Shown in pieces: positions 1 through 7,906 of a stretch of 64,000 nucleotides of DNA (position 1 is its first letter; each line of letters starts with the position of its first letter). Source of the stretch: Ectobacillus sp042610425 (lineage in GTDB: Bacteria > Bacillota > Bacilli > Bacillales > Bacillaceae_G); assembly GCF_042610425.1 (NCBI RefSeq), contig NZ_JBGJZM010000001.1, positions 1,860,001-1,924,000 of the forward strand, read 5' to 3'. The notes below the pieces were generated by a model, which was given only the letters and a program-made list of their open reading frames with translations, was not told the DNA's origin and made no database searches. Made by a program: the position numbers and the translations under genes.

Positions 1-390
1 AAGTATGATAGATTCCAGAAAACCTACCGATTTTGAGGCATCTAAATCTGCGTCTTCTGGATTTTGTAAAATTTGCAAAAGCAGATTGCGATTGGATGAT
101 TGCTGTTTTACCTTTTTCTCAAGTAAAGGTTGGATCAATACCCAAGTTCCTACAGCAACGAGTACAACCATGCCAATGAAATTTGCAATAAATGTCGGTA
201 TCCAATGGGATATCCAATTTCCAGATAGCCCGCCCACTAGCGCAAATAGAAATCCGATCAGTGCGATCATAGAGTTTGCCATAAATGGAATTTTAATTTG
301 TTTCACTCCATATGCAACTCCAACGCCTGCATTATCTAAATTTGATGCCATTCCAATTGCAACCATCTGGAGTAAAATTCCGAAATTCAT
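1..390 (-). CDS. ytaF: YtaF/MntP-family sporulation membrane protein, 3' end cut by window
   Basis: The first 130 codons of this reverse-strand gene are present; the rest lies left of the window. The start is the ATG at 390, preceded by an AAGGGGGA ribosome site. The residues give a hydrophobic, Gly-rich membrane protein with ASNLDNAGVGVAYG near the N-terminus, typical of the MntP/YtaF family, and a cytoplasmic loop NPEDADLD near residue 112 that I associate with the YtaF subgroup. YtaF is known as a sporulation-associated integral membrane protein of unknown transport role. Family assignment is firm; function is inferred from the family only. Confidence 0.8.
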   Translation of the reverse strand, partial: MNFGILLQMVAIGMASNLDNAGVGVAYGVKQIKIPFMANSMIALIGFLFALVGGLSGNWISHWIPTFIANFIGMVVLVAVGTWVLIQPLLEKKVKQQSSNRNLLLQILQNPEDADLDASKSVGFLESIIL

Positions 391-500
391 TCCAATTCCC
401 CCTTAGCAACACATATAAAGCATTGTATTCTGGATGACTTAAGAATGTGCTACTTGCTTATATATTGTTAAAAAGGGGGAGCCGTGTAAATTTCTACTCG

Positions 501-980
501 TTATTTCACCGGAATCCAAATCTCACTATAGTAATCCGGGCTGGACGGATTTCCTTCCGGATAAAGCTCAAATTCTGGTGCGTTTGCATGTGTATAGCCA
601 CTTCCAGGGAACCATTCTGAATAGATTTTATTCCAAACGTCTTGAATCGCTCCTGGCATCGGGCCGTTCACTTCAAAGACAACCCATTTAGAAGCTGGGA
701 TTGTAAGGTGTTCCATACCTTCTGGCACTTCTCCATCAAAATCGACTGCGACCCAATAGTCCATGACCTGCTTTGGATTAGATTCATTTGCGGCGCATAC
801 GCCGAGCAACCCACGAATCGAACCGTTGTTTAGCTTACTTAATGTCTCGCTTGTTCCATTTGCATTTACTTCATCCCAAAATTTAGGAATCCCGATGCTA
901 TTTTCTCCATGTTCGTATGAAAATTCTCGTTTGACTCCCATTACGAGAAAACTCTCTTTTTCTACAAAATTCCACTTCAT
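501..980 (-). CDS. GyrI-like / AraC effector-binding domain protein
   Basis: A 159-aa protein consisting of a single effector-binding (GyrI-like, SOUL-type) domain with no DNA-binding part. Features seen are ASKWVVFEVNGPMP in the middle, WFPGSGYTH, and a C-terminal PEFELYPEG followed by SEIWIPVK, the usual ending of stand-alone members such as B. subtilis YdeE-like proteins. The ATG at 980 is chosen because GAAAGGGG lies about 8 nt upstream; a TTG six codons earlier lies inside that ribosome site. Such domains bind small hydrophobic or cationic molecules. The ligand is unknown and the gene stands alone. Confidence 0.8.
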   Translation of the reverse strand: MKWNFVEKESFLVMGVKREFSYEHGENSIGIPKFWDEVNANGTSETLSKLNNGSIRGLLGVCAANESNPKQVMDYWVAVDFDGEVPEGMEHLTIPASKWVVFEVNGPMPGAIQDVWNKIYSEWFPGSGYTHANAPEFELYPEGNPSSPDYYSEIWIPVK

Positions 981-1143
981 CAGATCTGCCCCTTTCAATA
1001 TGACCTGAATAATCAGGCACTCATAGAATGTAAGCTTTCCAACATATTTTCGGGATTCACATTCCTTAAAGGAGAATAAAGATAGGCCAATAGATTACCG
1101 CTAGTCTACTTTTTTTCTTATACCAGTAAGGCAGAACATACAA

Positions 1144-1383
1144 TTAATTATCTTCAAAAAACAAAAATCCGATTATGCTCAAAACAAATAAAACGCCTAA
1201 TGCACTTAGTCCTAGGAACCCAATGCCACCCACTAAAAATAAGCCCTTTGGAAATACGATTGCCACGATAATTCCAATTAATAATAGCCAAAACGCAAAT
1301 TTAATTGTCGCTTTCAAAAGCTTCCACAGAATATAGCCAAAAAATACTCCTACTAATATATGAATGATTAGCACAATACTCAC
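1144..1383 (-). CDS. Small hydrophobic membrane protein, unknown
   Basis: A 79-aa, almost wholly hydrophobic protein with about three predicted membrane segments (roughly residues 3-20, 26-45 and 48-75) and a short acidic tail FEDN. I do not recognise the family. The start is uncertain: GTG at 1383 has little room for a ribosome site, whereas the GTG three codons downstream follows GGTGAG at a suitable distance. It reads as a real gene because the membrane pattern is continuous and no competing frame is better, but no function can be given. Confidence 0.5.
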   Translation of the reverse strand: MSIVLIIHILVGVFFGYILWKLLKATIKFAFWLLLIGIIVAIVFPKGLFLVGGIGFLGLSALGVLFVLSIIGFLFFEDN

Positions 1384-1638
1384 CGCCTAATAAAAGTTCT
1401 GTACCTACTATAGCAAGATAGGCTAATAATGACTAGCTAGCGAATAATACATACAATCCTTCGTATAATAAGCCTTCACTTCATTATATTACGAAAGTAT
1501 GAAAAAGTAAGATCTGGTTAATCCGATTCTCACTCTAGATCCAGTATTTTTCTACATCAAGCCTTGCACTTTGTAGAAAATGGTCATCGTATCATGTACT
1601 CCCTCTTTCTTAACTATATACTCTAATTTACGCCATGT

Positions 1639-1644
1639 TATAAT
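1639..1644 (+). promoter_or_regulatory. Probable -10 box of the DHFR-like gene
   Basis: TATAAT lies 31 bases upstream of the ATG at 1675. I find no clear -35 hexamer at 16-18 bp, so only the -10 half is supported. Confidence 0.4.
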
Positions 1645-1674
1645 GGTTGGTAACCTGAACAAATGAGGTGGAAT

Positions 1675-2214
1675 ATGAGCAAAAAAAGAAAGGTAGTCTT
1701 ATTTATTGCGATGAGTTTAGACGGGTATATCGCCGATAAAAACGGCGATTTGGACTGGCTTTACGCCGTAGAAGGAGAAGGGGACAATGGTTTTTCATCC
1801 TTTTATAAAACGATTGATACAATCGTAATGGGACGAACTACGTATGATCATTTGCTTCGCCTTGTTCCGGAATACCCTCATGGAGATAAGAACAGTTATA
1901 TCTTTTCACACACTGAAAAAAGAAACGAACCATATGTTACGTTTGTGAATGAAGATCCGGGTACGTTTATTCAAACACTTCAAAAGCAAGAAGGAATGAA
2001 CATCTGGCTGGTCGGGGGTGCAGGATTACTTGATTCCTTCTTACAAAAAAATCTTGTTGATGAAATCATTTTAACAATCTCCCCTATTATTCTTGGTGAA
2101 GGTACCCCTTTATTTCGGCCAAATGCTCACGAAATACAATTTCATCTAGTAAATCAGAAGCAATACGGACAGTTTGTACAGATTCATTATAAGGTACGAT
2201 CAGCTACTAATTGA
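1675..2214 (+). CDS. Dihydrofolate reductase-family protein (RibD C-terminal domain)
   Basis: A 179-aa single-domain protein of the RibD_C/DHFR superfamily, which uses NADPH to reduce pteridine- or pyrimidine-like substrates. The N-terminus VVLFIAMSLDGYIADKNGD is the family hallmark; VMGRTTYD and the nucleotide-binding loop WLVGGAGLLDSFL follow, with an IILGEGTPLF segment near the end. Start ATG 1675 follows GAGGTGG; an earlier in-frame ATG at 1663 lies before the ribosome site. It resembles YyaP/YwjB-type Bacillus proteins, whose physiological substrate is not established. It overlaps the convergent neighbour by 28 bases. Confidence 0.85.
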   Translation: MSKKRKVVLFIAMSLDGYIADKNGDLDWLYAVEGEGDNGFSSFYKTIDTIVMGRTTYDHLLRLVPEYPHGDKNSYIFSHTEKRNEPYVTFVNEDPGTFIQTLQKQEGMNIWLVGGAGLLDSFLQKNLVDEIILTISPIILGEGTPLFRPNAHEIQFHLVNQKQYGQFVQIHYKVRSATN

Positions 2215-2450
2215 AACTGAAACATATTTTTGAAATCTTCATAACACGTTTCACAAATCCAATAGTAGTCATTCTTAGTTGCATATCCTTTTTGGCTTGG
2301 TTTATCGAATTTGTCCGTACAAAACTCACAATGATCGTGATTCCATGATTCACTTCGAATTTCATAGTTTTTGTACGTGACCGATTCCTTATATAAGTAA
2401 TCCATCTGATCAGTTAGTCTCCAGTCATTTTTTTCAGTCAAAACGGCCAT
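2187..2450 (-). CDS. Small Cys-rich hypothetical protein
   Basis: An 87-aa hydrophilic protein rich in Tyr, Asp and Lys, with two cysteine pairs, CEFC near residue 42 and ICETC near residue 66, spaced as in a small zinc ribbon. I do not recognise a named family; zinc binding is an inference from CxxC...CxxC. The start is ambiguous: the ATG at 2450 abuts the GGAAGGG ribosome site, and a TTG four codons downstream has better spacing. Its 3' end overlaps the convergent DHFR-like gene. Confidence 0.55.
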   Translation of the reverse strand: MAVLTEKNDWRLTDQMDYLYKESVTYKNYEIRSESWNHDHCEFCTDKFDKPSQKGYATKNDYYWICETCYEDFKNMFQFQLVADRTL

Positions 2451-2596
2451 CCCTTCCAATCATTTATGTTTCCGTTCCTTTATCACATTCTAACTTTCAA
2501 AAATATTTTTCCTGTACTAAGCCTTCCTTATATTCTTTCTCATTTCCTCCTTAACGTATTAGAATAGAAGAAAAGCAAAAAAAGAGGTTGATAGCC

Positions 2597-3652
2597 GTGT
2601 TTGATATGAAAACCATTCAGCTCGTTCGGAGCCAAATAGAGAAAATGGAGGAGCTTGGGCAGCTGACACCAGATGTTCTTGAACTAATTTATGAACAACG
2701 CCTATTTAAATTGTTTATTCCAAACGAACTAAACGGAAGAATGACTCCCTTTCCCGAAGCGATTCAACTGTTTGAGGATGCAGCTTGGATTGATGGAAGC
2801 TTTGGCTGGCTTGTGCAAATTGGATCAGGCGCTGGATTTTTTGTGACGACCATGAAGGCGAAAACGGCTGCGAAGGTTTTCGCAAAGCGGGACGTGTATA
2901 TCGCAGGAAGTGACCGGCCAACCGGCATTGCCAAAAAAGTGGACGGGGGCTATCTTGTAAATGGCAGCTGGCCATTTTGCAGCGGCTCGATGAATGCTAC
3001 GATTTTTACCGCAAATTGCATTCTTGAAACAGGCAATGACAAAAACGGAACAATACAAGCCTTTGCGTTTACACCCGAGCAAGTGAAAATTGAAAAGGAT
3101 TGGCATGCATTTGGACTAAAAGCAACGAACAGCTACACCATTCATGTTATGGATGCATTTATTTCCGAGGAAAAGGTGTTTGATGCTTATCATCCACATT
3201 TTTATTATGATGATCCGGTGTTCCACTATCCGTTCATTCCCTTTGCGGAGGCAAATATTGCCGCAACGACCATCGGCATCGCCCGACATTTTTTTGACGA
3301 AGCCAAAGAGTTTGCTTCCACCAAGAAAGACATGTGGGGTTCTTCGCGTTATGCTTTTGTAATGAGCAAAATTGAGGAAATGGAGTTACCATATAGCATC
3401 GCTGTTCATGCGTTTCACAACGCGGTGGAACAATCTTGGATGACCCATATTTCCGGGAAAGAATGTTCACCGGAAGAACTTCAAGCAATTAGCTTACAGA
3501 GTAAATTGGCTGCGGGGCATGCCATCCAAGGAGCGCAGGTTATATTCCGATATCTTGGAATGGATGCCATTATGGAGCATACGAACATCAACCGTATATA
3601 CCGTGATTTACATACGGCATCACAGCATAAGCTGCTTGTATCGTTTGATTGA
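2597..3652 (+). CDS. Acyl-CoA dehydrogenase-family flavoprotein
   Basis: A 351-aa protein with the acyl-CoA dehydrogenase fold: helical N-terminus, a beta domain around GGYLVNGSWPFCSGS and WHAFGLKATNSY, and a C-terminal helical bundle ending INRIYRDLHTASQHKLL. The final motif and length resemble the flavin-dependent monooxygenase branch (HpaH/DszC/HsaA-like) rather than beta-oxidation enzymes, and I see no clear catalytic glutamate. GTG 2597 is taken as start because AGAGG sits about 9 nt upstream; an ATG follows three codons later. It stands alone, so the substrate cannot be inferred. Confidence 0.75.
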   Translation: MFDMKTIQLVRSQIEKMEELGQLTPDVLELIYEQRLFKLFIPNELNGRMTPFPEAIQLFEDAAWIDGSFGWLVQIGSGAGFFVTTMKAKTAAKVFAKRDVYIAGSDRPTGIAKKVDGGYLVNGSWPFCSGSMNATIFTANCILETGNDKNGTIQAFAFTPEQVKIEKDWHAFGLKATNSYTIHVMDAFISEEKVFDAYHPHFYYDDPVFHYPFIPFAEANIAATTIGIARHFFDEAKEFASTKKDMWGSSRYAFVMSKIEEMELPYSIAVHAFHNAVEQSWMTHISGKECSPEELQAISLQSKLAAGHAIQGAQVIFRYLGMDAIMEHTNINRIYRDLHTASQHKLLVSFD

Positions 3653-3680
3653 AAAAAATGGTTCTAGGATGGTGAAAGAG

Positions 3681-3980
3681 CACTGAAAAAAAATGGACTT
3701 CGAAAAATAGATGCGATGGTAACCTGCGGGTATTTTGTTACCGTCCGCAAACTTCTTCTTCGAAAGCAGGCACAATTGGAGCCCTTTTGTTACCGCTCGT
3801 AAGCTTTTTCCCCGTGAGCGGGCACAATCGAAGCTCTTTTGTTACCGCCCGTAATCTTTTTCCTCGTGAACGGGCACAATCAAAGCTCTTTTGTTACCGC
3901 CCGCATGTTTTTTCCCCGTGAGTGGGCATAATTCGATCCATATTTCTGTATTCTATGTTCATAAATTAGGGCTCTGAAAA
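3681..3980 (-). repeat. Modular 52-bp-unit element, copy 1 (four units)
   Basis: The element begins CACTGAAAA and contains four units whose GTTACC cores start at 3737, 3789, 3841 and 3893, exactly 52 bp apart. Each unit can fold through complementary arms such as GCCCGT and ACGGGC. Relative to the copies at 20448 and 32148 it is inverted: its first 35 bases match the right ends of those copies and its last part (CATAAATTAGGGCTCTGAAAA) matches their left-end hairpin, now degenerate. It fills the gap between the flavoprotein and the HAD remnant, and I see no gene inside. Confidence 0.85.
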
Positions 3981-4016
3981 ATAGTAGTAGTCTTGGATGA
4001 TACCTAGACACATTTT

Positions 4017-4451
4017 TTAAAATAGTAATTGTAAATGTCTGTCGTAGATTTCCACCAATTCATATACTTTTTCAACAATCTTCTCCTCTTTTACCGCTAT
4101 CGTTTCGCTCGCATAAGTAGCAAGTTCCTTATGATACCGAATCATAACCGAATGTTTCGCATGCTGAAACATCGTAATATCATTTGCATCATTTCCGAAG
4201 GCGATATAATCCTGGATGCCAAGTGCTTGCAGCGCACTCCACTTATGTACGCCTTTTGGGCTAATGTCTAGAACGTTCTCATTTTTATGTTGATGGATGA
4301 CAACATCAAGAGTATTCAATTCTTGATAGAAGGCAACTAAATCCGATGCGGTTAGAATAAGCACCTTAATGATATTTTTTAAGTTTTGTAGCTCTACCTT
4401 TTTAGCTAATCGATTCGGATCGACCCGCTGTAAAATAGGATGTTGAAGTAT
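4017..4451 (-). pseudogene. HAD-superfamily (Cof-type) phosphatase, N-terminus lost
   Basis: The open frame encodes about 144 residues of a Cof-type HAD hydrolase C-terminus: VLDISPKGVHKWSALQ followed by IAFGNDANDITMFQ, which carries the lysine and aspartates of motifs III and IV. The N-terminal half with the nucleophile DxD motif is absent. Upstream, in frame, homologous-looking sequence (LQHPILQRVDPNRL) continues until it runs into a stop codon inside a small direct-repeat block at 4451, so the gene is truncated, not merely mis-started. No usable start with a ribosome site is seen. Almost certainly inactive. Confidence 0.8.
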
Positions 4452-4525
4452 TTATCAGCGATATCTTAAATTTATCAGCGAAAAGTAATACTTTATCGGC
4501 GAATTTTTCGATTTATTGACGATTC
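4451..4525. repeat. Four short direct repeats TTTATCAGCG-like
   Basis: TTTATCAGCG at 4451 and 4471, TTTATCGGCG at 4492 and TTTATTGACG at 4512 form a 20-21 bp periodic block. It starts where the HAD pseudogene loses its reading frame and ends just before the CHY gene, so it may mark the break point of the deletion. Confidence 0.75.
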
Positions 4526-4533
4526 GGGCTAAT

Positions 4534-4884
4534 TCAGCAATTTCCGCCGACATCGCCATCCCGATCCCCGTCCATCTCAAAATAAAGATGATAATGCTTC
4601 GCACATCCTTCGTTAAACGTAAATCTGCAGTTAGGGCATTGCTCCGTTCCCATGTATTCAGCAATAGTGAGTTCGGTCCCGCATACCCCACAGAGGATGG
4701 CGTGCTCTCCGAATTCTTCCTGTTTCCATACGGTGATGGGATGATCTTCGCATTCTTCGTGGCATTTGTAGCATGGATAATATTTCCCGCAGCATTTGAA
4801 TTTGATTGCAATGATGTCTTTTTCGGTTGCATAGTGCTTGCATCGTGTTTGATCGTCAACGATTGGTCCGTATACGTGTTTCAT
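4534..4884 (-). CDS. CHY-type zinc finger protein
   Basis: A 116-aa protein with the CHY zinc-finger pattern: RCKHYATEKDIIAIKFKCC, then YPCYKCHEECEDH, then ILCGVCGTEL and CPNCRFTFNEGCAKHYHLYF. The ordered Cys and His residues would bind about three zinc ions. Bacterial CHY proteins are single-domain and of unsettled function. A ribosome site AGGGAAGGA precedes the ATG at 4884. Stand-alone gene; the HAD fragment downstream is separated by the repeat block. Confidence 0.9.
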   Translation of the reverse strand: MKHVYGPIVDDQTRCKHYATEKDIIAIKFKCCGKYYPCYKCHEECEDHPITVWKQEEFGEHAILCGVCGTELTIAEYMGTEQCPNCRFTFNEGCAKHYHLYFEMDGDRDGDVGGNC

Positions 4885-5069
4885 CTTACTGTCCTTCCCT
4901 AATAAGTGGTTTTGTTACTTTTCATCATATCAAAAAATGGAACAATTTTTCATTTTATTTGCTGTGAGTATATTATTTGTAATTTTTGTAAAAGGACGAT
5001 ATTCTGGATTAAACCACTAATTTTTTGTTAGCTAGTGGAAATAGATAAAAGGAATGGGAGGCGTACATA

Positions 5070-6131
5070 ATGAAACATACAACAAGCAGTAAGCTTTTTG
5101 AACCTATTACAATCGGAGCGTGGAATCTACGTTCGAGAACTGCAATGGCGCCGATGACACGCTGTTTCGCTGATGACGGGACTGGCGTTGTTGGAGATAA
5201 TGTTGTGGAATATTATCGTCGACGTGCAAACGATGGCATTGGTCTCATTATTACTGAAGGAATCGTTATTAGCCCGCGTGCCAAAGGAAATCCTGGCGTT
5301 CCCGGTATTTATACACAAGCACAAATCGATGCATGGAAGAAGGTAACCGATGCCGTGCATGCAGAAGGCGGTACAATTATTGCCCAAATTTGGCATGTCG
5401 GTAGAGCGAGCCATCATACGATTGCCGGTAATCTGCCGCCGCAAGCTCCATCTGCAATCCGAGCCGAAGGAAAAGTATCTCGTTTTGGAGAGCCATTTGA
5501 TGTGCCAGAAGAAATGAGTATAGAAGACATTAAAGAAGTCATACAACAATATACACAAGCTGCAAAAAATGCGATTGAAGCTGGATTTGATGGTGTAGAA
5601 GTACACGGTGCACATGGCTATTTAATTGACCAATTCAACTCTGATATTTCTAATCAGCGTACTGATCGGTACGGTGGTGATCTTGCAAACCGGCTTACCT
5701 TTATGAAGGAAGTATTAACAAACGTCATTGCAGCCATCGGTACTGATCGTACGCTCATTCGTTTCTCTGCGCTTAAAATTGATCAGCCTCATTACATGTG
5801 GGATGATCCGGAAACAGCCATTCAAACCTTTATCGAAGCTTTCAAGCAAGTGGGAATTACAATGATCCATCCATCCACAATGGAATTTACGAAGAAAATT
5901 GCAGATGAAAAAACAATGCATCAACTCGTCCGTAAATACTGGGATGGTGTCATTGTCGGTGTGGGAGATATAAACCCCGAAACTGCTGAAGCAGCGCTTA
6001 CAGAACGTACAATTGATATTGCTGCCTTTGGACGTCCGCTTATCGCAAATCCTGATTTTCTTCACCGCTTAAAAAATGGAGAAGACTTGATTACCTATGA
6101 TGCAAAAACACATTTGAAGAACTTGATTTAA
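5070..6131 (+). CDS. Old Yellow Enzyme family alkene reductase
   Basis: A 353-aa TIM-barrel flavoenzyme of the OYE family (NemA-like), which uses FMN and NAD(P)H to reduce activated C=C bonds and nitro compounds. Seen: KLFEPITIGAWNLRSRTAMAPMTR at the start, QIWHVGRAS, then VEVHGAHGYLIDQF, where the two histidines (HxxH) would bind the substrate carbonyl, and the C-terminal FMN-phosphate region VGVGDINPE followed by IAAFGRPLIANPDF. A GGGAGG ribosome site precedes the ATG. The 25-bp imperfect inverted repeat CCACTA...TAGTGG at 5014-5038 lies in the leader and may be an operator. Stand-alone gene. Confidence 0.9.
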   Translation: MKHTTSSKLFEPITIGAWNLRSRTAMAPMTRCFADDGTGVVGDNVVEYYRRRANDGIGLIITEGIVISPRAKGNPGVPGIYTQAQIDAWKKVTDAVHAEGGTIIAQIWHVGRASHHTIAGNLPPQAPSAIRAEGKVSRFGEPFDVPEEMSIEDIKEVIQQYTQAAKNAIEAGFDGVEVHGAHGYLIDQFNSDISNQRTDRYGGDLANRLTFMKEVLTNVIAAIGTDRTLIRFSALKIDQPHYMWDDPETAIQTFIEAFKQVGITMIHPSTMEFTKKIADEKTMHQLVRKYWDGVIVGVGDINPETAEAALTERTIDIAAFGRPLIANPDFLHRLKNGEDLITYDAKTHLKNLI

Positions 6132-6144
6132 TCCTATCTCTTCT

Positions 6145-6198
6145 ATGATTAAATAAAAAAGGGGTACGCTTATCTTCCTAGATATGCGTACCCTTTTT
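6145..6198. terminator. Shared convergent terminator
   Basis: An AAAAAAGGGGTACGC stem with its near-complement GCGTACCCTTTTT lies between the OYE gene and the convergent haemoglobin gene and has T-runs on both strands. Confidence 0.75.
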
Positions 6199-6207
6199 AG
6201 CAACACT

Positions 6208-6564
6208 TTATTTGTACAAAATATCATCACGTAGTGTAGAAACAGTAGCTAATACTTGGTCAATGTCTGATTCCGCAACTCCAAAATGTGCCAGTGCATC
6301 GTGAAGATGTGTTGCAATTGCACCAAAGTGAGCAGGTTGAAGATTCATTCCTTCATGTGCCTTAGCCATAGAATTTCCAGAATACTTGTTTGGTCCGCCT
6401 AATGCGAAGCTAATAAACTTTGTTTGATGACGTCTTTGCTTTTCCATATCTGTATTCGCAAAAAATGTATTCACTGTGTCATCTGCTAACACGAGTTTAT
6501 AAAAATAATCAACAACCTGACCAATCGTTTCTTCTCCGCCAAATTTTTCATAAAGATTTGTCAT
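6208..6564 (-). CDS. glbN: Group I truncated haemoglobin
   Basis: A 118-aa 2-on-2 globin. The N-terminus MTNLYEKFGGEETIGQVVDYFYK and the central FALGGPNKYSG followed by MAKAHEGMNLQPAHF match group I (GlbN-type) truncated haemoglobins; the histidine in KAHEGM is expected to be the proximal haem ligand. These proteins bind O2 or NO and are usually linked to NO detoxification or oxygen handling. ATG 6564 is preferred to 6570 because GGGAGG is then 9 nt away. The upstream Fnr-like box at -41.5 suggests induction at low oxygen. Monocistronic. Confidence 0.9.
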   Translation of the reverse strand: MTNLYEKFGGEETIGQVVDYFYKLVLADDTVNTFFANTDMEKQRRHQTKFISFALGGPNKYSGNSMAKAHEGMNLQPAHFGAIATHLHDALAHFGVAESDIDQVLATVSTLRDDILYK

Positions 6565-6599
6565 TGTCATGTGCCTCCCAGAGTAATTACTATTGTTTA

Positions 6600-6649
6600 C
6601 ATGGTGAGTATACTTGATATCGTTTACAATGGTTGTGATTTATATCACA
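6600..6649 (-). promoter_or_regulatory. Fnr/CRP-type box with matching -10 for glbN
   Basis: The perfect palindrome TGTGATTTATATCACA occupies 6634-6649. On the reverse strand TATACT lies at 6612-6607, so a transcription start at about 6600 puts the palindrome centre at -41.5, the class II activator position. The Bacillus Fnr consensus is TGTGA-N6-TCACA. Regulation by Fnr is an inference. Confidence 0.8.
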
Positions 6650-6879
6650 GTTTTAAATTTCAACTACGTTTTTTATGTAAATATTCAACGATTTGTCACT
6701 TCTTACCAGTTGTTCTCTGTTTTTCAAGATTAAACTCGAAACTCATTATACATTTGATGTATAATGTTTTAGTGAATATATACACATCTTCAATAGAACT
6801 TATCGTTATTTGTTGTTGAAGAGGCTATCAAATCATAGTAATCTAGGTGTAGATTCAAAGTGGAAAGAGAGTGTTATTA

Positions 6880-7599
6880 ATGGGCCGTAAATGGAATAAT
6901 ATTAAAGAAAAAAAAGCATCAAAGGATTCTAATACGAGTCGTATCTATGCAAAGTTCGGACGCGAAATTTATGTGGCAGCTAGAAGCGGGGAACCGGATC
7001 CGGAATCAAATCAAAATTTAAGAGTCGTTCTTGAACGTGCGAAAACATACAGTGTGCCAAGAACGATTATTGATCGTGCGATTGAAAAAGCCAAAGGTGG
7101 ATCGGATGAAAAATACGATACACTCCGTTATGAAGGATTTGGACCAAATGGATGCATGGTAATTGTCGATGCATTAACAAATAACGTAAACCGTACAGCA
7201 TCAGATGTACGTGCTGCATTTGGTAAAAATGGCGGGAATATGGGCGTAACGGGATCTGTAGCTTATATGTTTGATGCAACAGCTGTTATCGGAATTGAAG
7301 ACAAAACGGCAGATGAAGTTCTTGAGCTATTAATGGAAGCCGATGTAGACGTTCGTGACATTCTCGAAGAAGATGAATCAGTTATCGTATATGCAGAGCC
7401 TGATCAATTCTATGCAGTGCAAGATGCATTCAAAGCTGCGGGTATCACGGACTTTGTAGTCGCTGAACTTACAATGATTGCCCAAAACTATGTAACATTA
7501 GAAGAAGATGCACAAGCACAATTCGAAAAAATGATTGATGCTTTAGAAGATTTAGAAGATGTTCAACAAGTGTATCACAATGTGGAGCTTGGCGAATAA
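6880..7599 (+). CDS. YebC/PmpR-family regulator or translation factor
   Basis: A 239-aa YebC/TACO1-family protein. It opens MGRKWNNIKEKKASKDSNTSR, the form seen in the B. subtilis YeeI (YeeN-type) subgroup, and continues with IYAKFGREIYVAAR, NLRVVLERAKTYSVPRTIIDRAIEKA, YEGFGPNGC and FGKNGGNMG. Family members have been described both as DNA-binding regulators and, more recently, as ribosome-associated factors that relieve stalling; the sequence cannot decide. Start ATG 6880 follows GAAAGAGAG. Monocistronic with a strong terminator. Confidence 0.92.
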   Translation: MGRKWNNIKEKKASKDSNTSRIYAKFGREIYVAARSGEPDPESNQNLRVVLERAKTYSVPRTIIDRAIEKAKGGSDEKYDTLRYEGFGPNGCMVIVDALTNNVNRTASDVRAAFGKNGGNMGVTGSVAYMFDATAVIGIEDKTADEVLELLMEADVDVRDILEEDESVIVYAEPDQFYAVQDAFKAAGITDFVVAELTMIAQNYVTLEEDAQAQFEKMIDALEDLEDVQQVYHNVELGE

Positions 7600-7618
7600 T
7601 CAGAAAAACATTTTACTT

Positions 7619-7667
7619 AAAGAGGTCCTTGAAATGTCATATCATTTTCAAGGGCCTCTTTGTATTG
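7619..7667 (+). terminator. Terminator of the yebC-family gene
   Basis: An AGAGGTCCTTGAAA arm pairs with TTTTCAAGGGCCTCT and is followed by TTTG. Confidence 0.85.
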
Positions 7668-7784
7668 GAAAGAAAGGCTTATTACAGATGCTATTTTGTT
7701 CCCAGCACGAATCACCAATCGTTTCTCTTCTTAACTAAAAGCAACAGAAACGTCTAATGAATATACCACGATGTCTCTTTTTTT

Positions 7785-7853
7785 CACTCTGGCGAGCACA
7801 ATCCTCCCCCTTTTGTTACCGCTCCCCCTCTACTATCTGAAACATGGGCACAA
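7785..7853 (+). repeat. Degenerate 52-bp repeat units
   Basis: GAGCACAATC and ATGGGCACAA cores lie 52 bp apart with TTTTGTTACCGCTC between them, the same unit as in the elements at 3681 and 32148. Directly next to them is a CTACTGAAAC hairpin resembling the element's terminal hairpin, so this is probably a decayed copy. The 300-base gap between the two genes holds nothing else I can identify. Confidence 0.7.
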
Positions 7854-7859
7854 AAAAGA

Positions 7860-7898
7860 CTACTGAAACATTGTATGGTTTCAGTAGCCTCTTTTTTC
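7860..7898. terminator. Terminator of the GH25 gene
   Basis: CTACTGAAAC and GTTTCAGTAG pair around an 8-nt loop, with T-runs on both sides. It serves the reverse-strand wall hydrolase. Confidence 0.8.
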
Positions 7899-7906
7899 TT
7901 TTCTAA

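Noticed and set aside
5014..5038. Inverted repeat CCACTAA...TTAGCTAGTGG before the OYE gene
   Set aside because: Imperfect and AT-rich. Possible operator, mentioned in the gene entry, but not enough for a separate finding.
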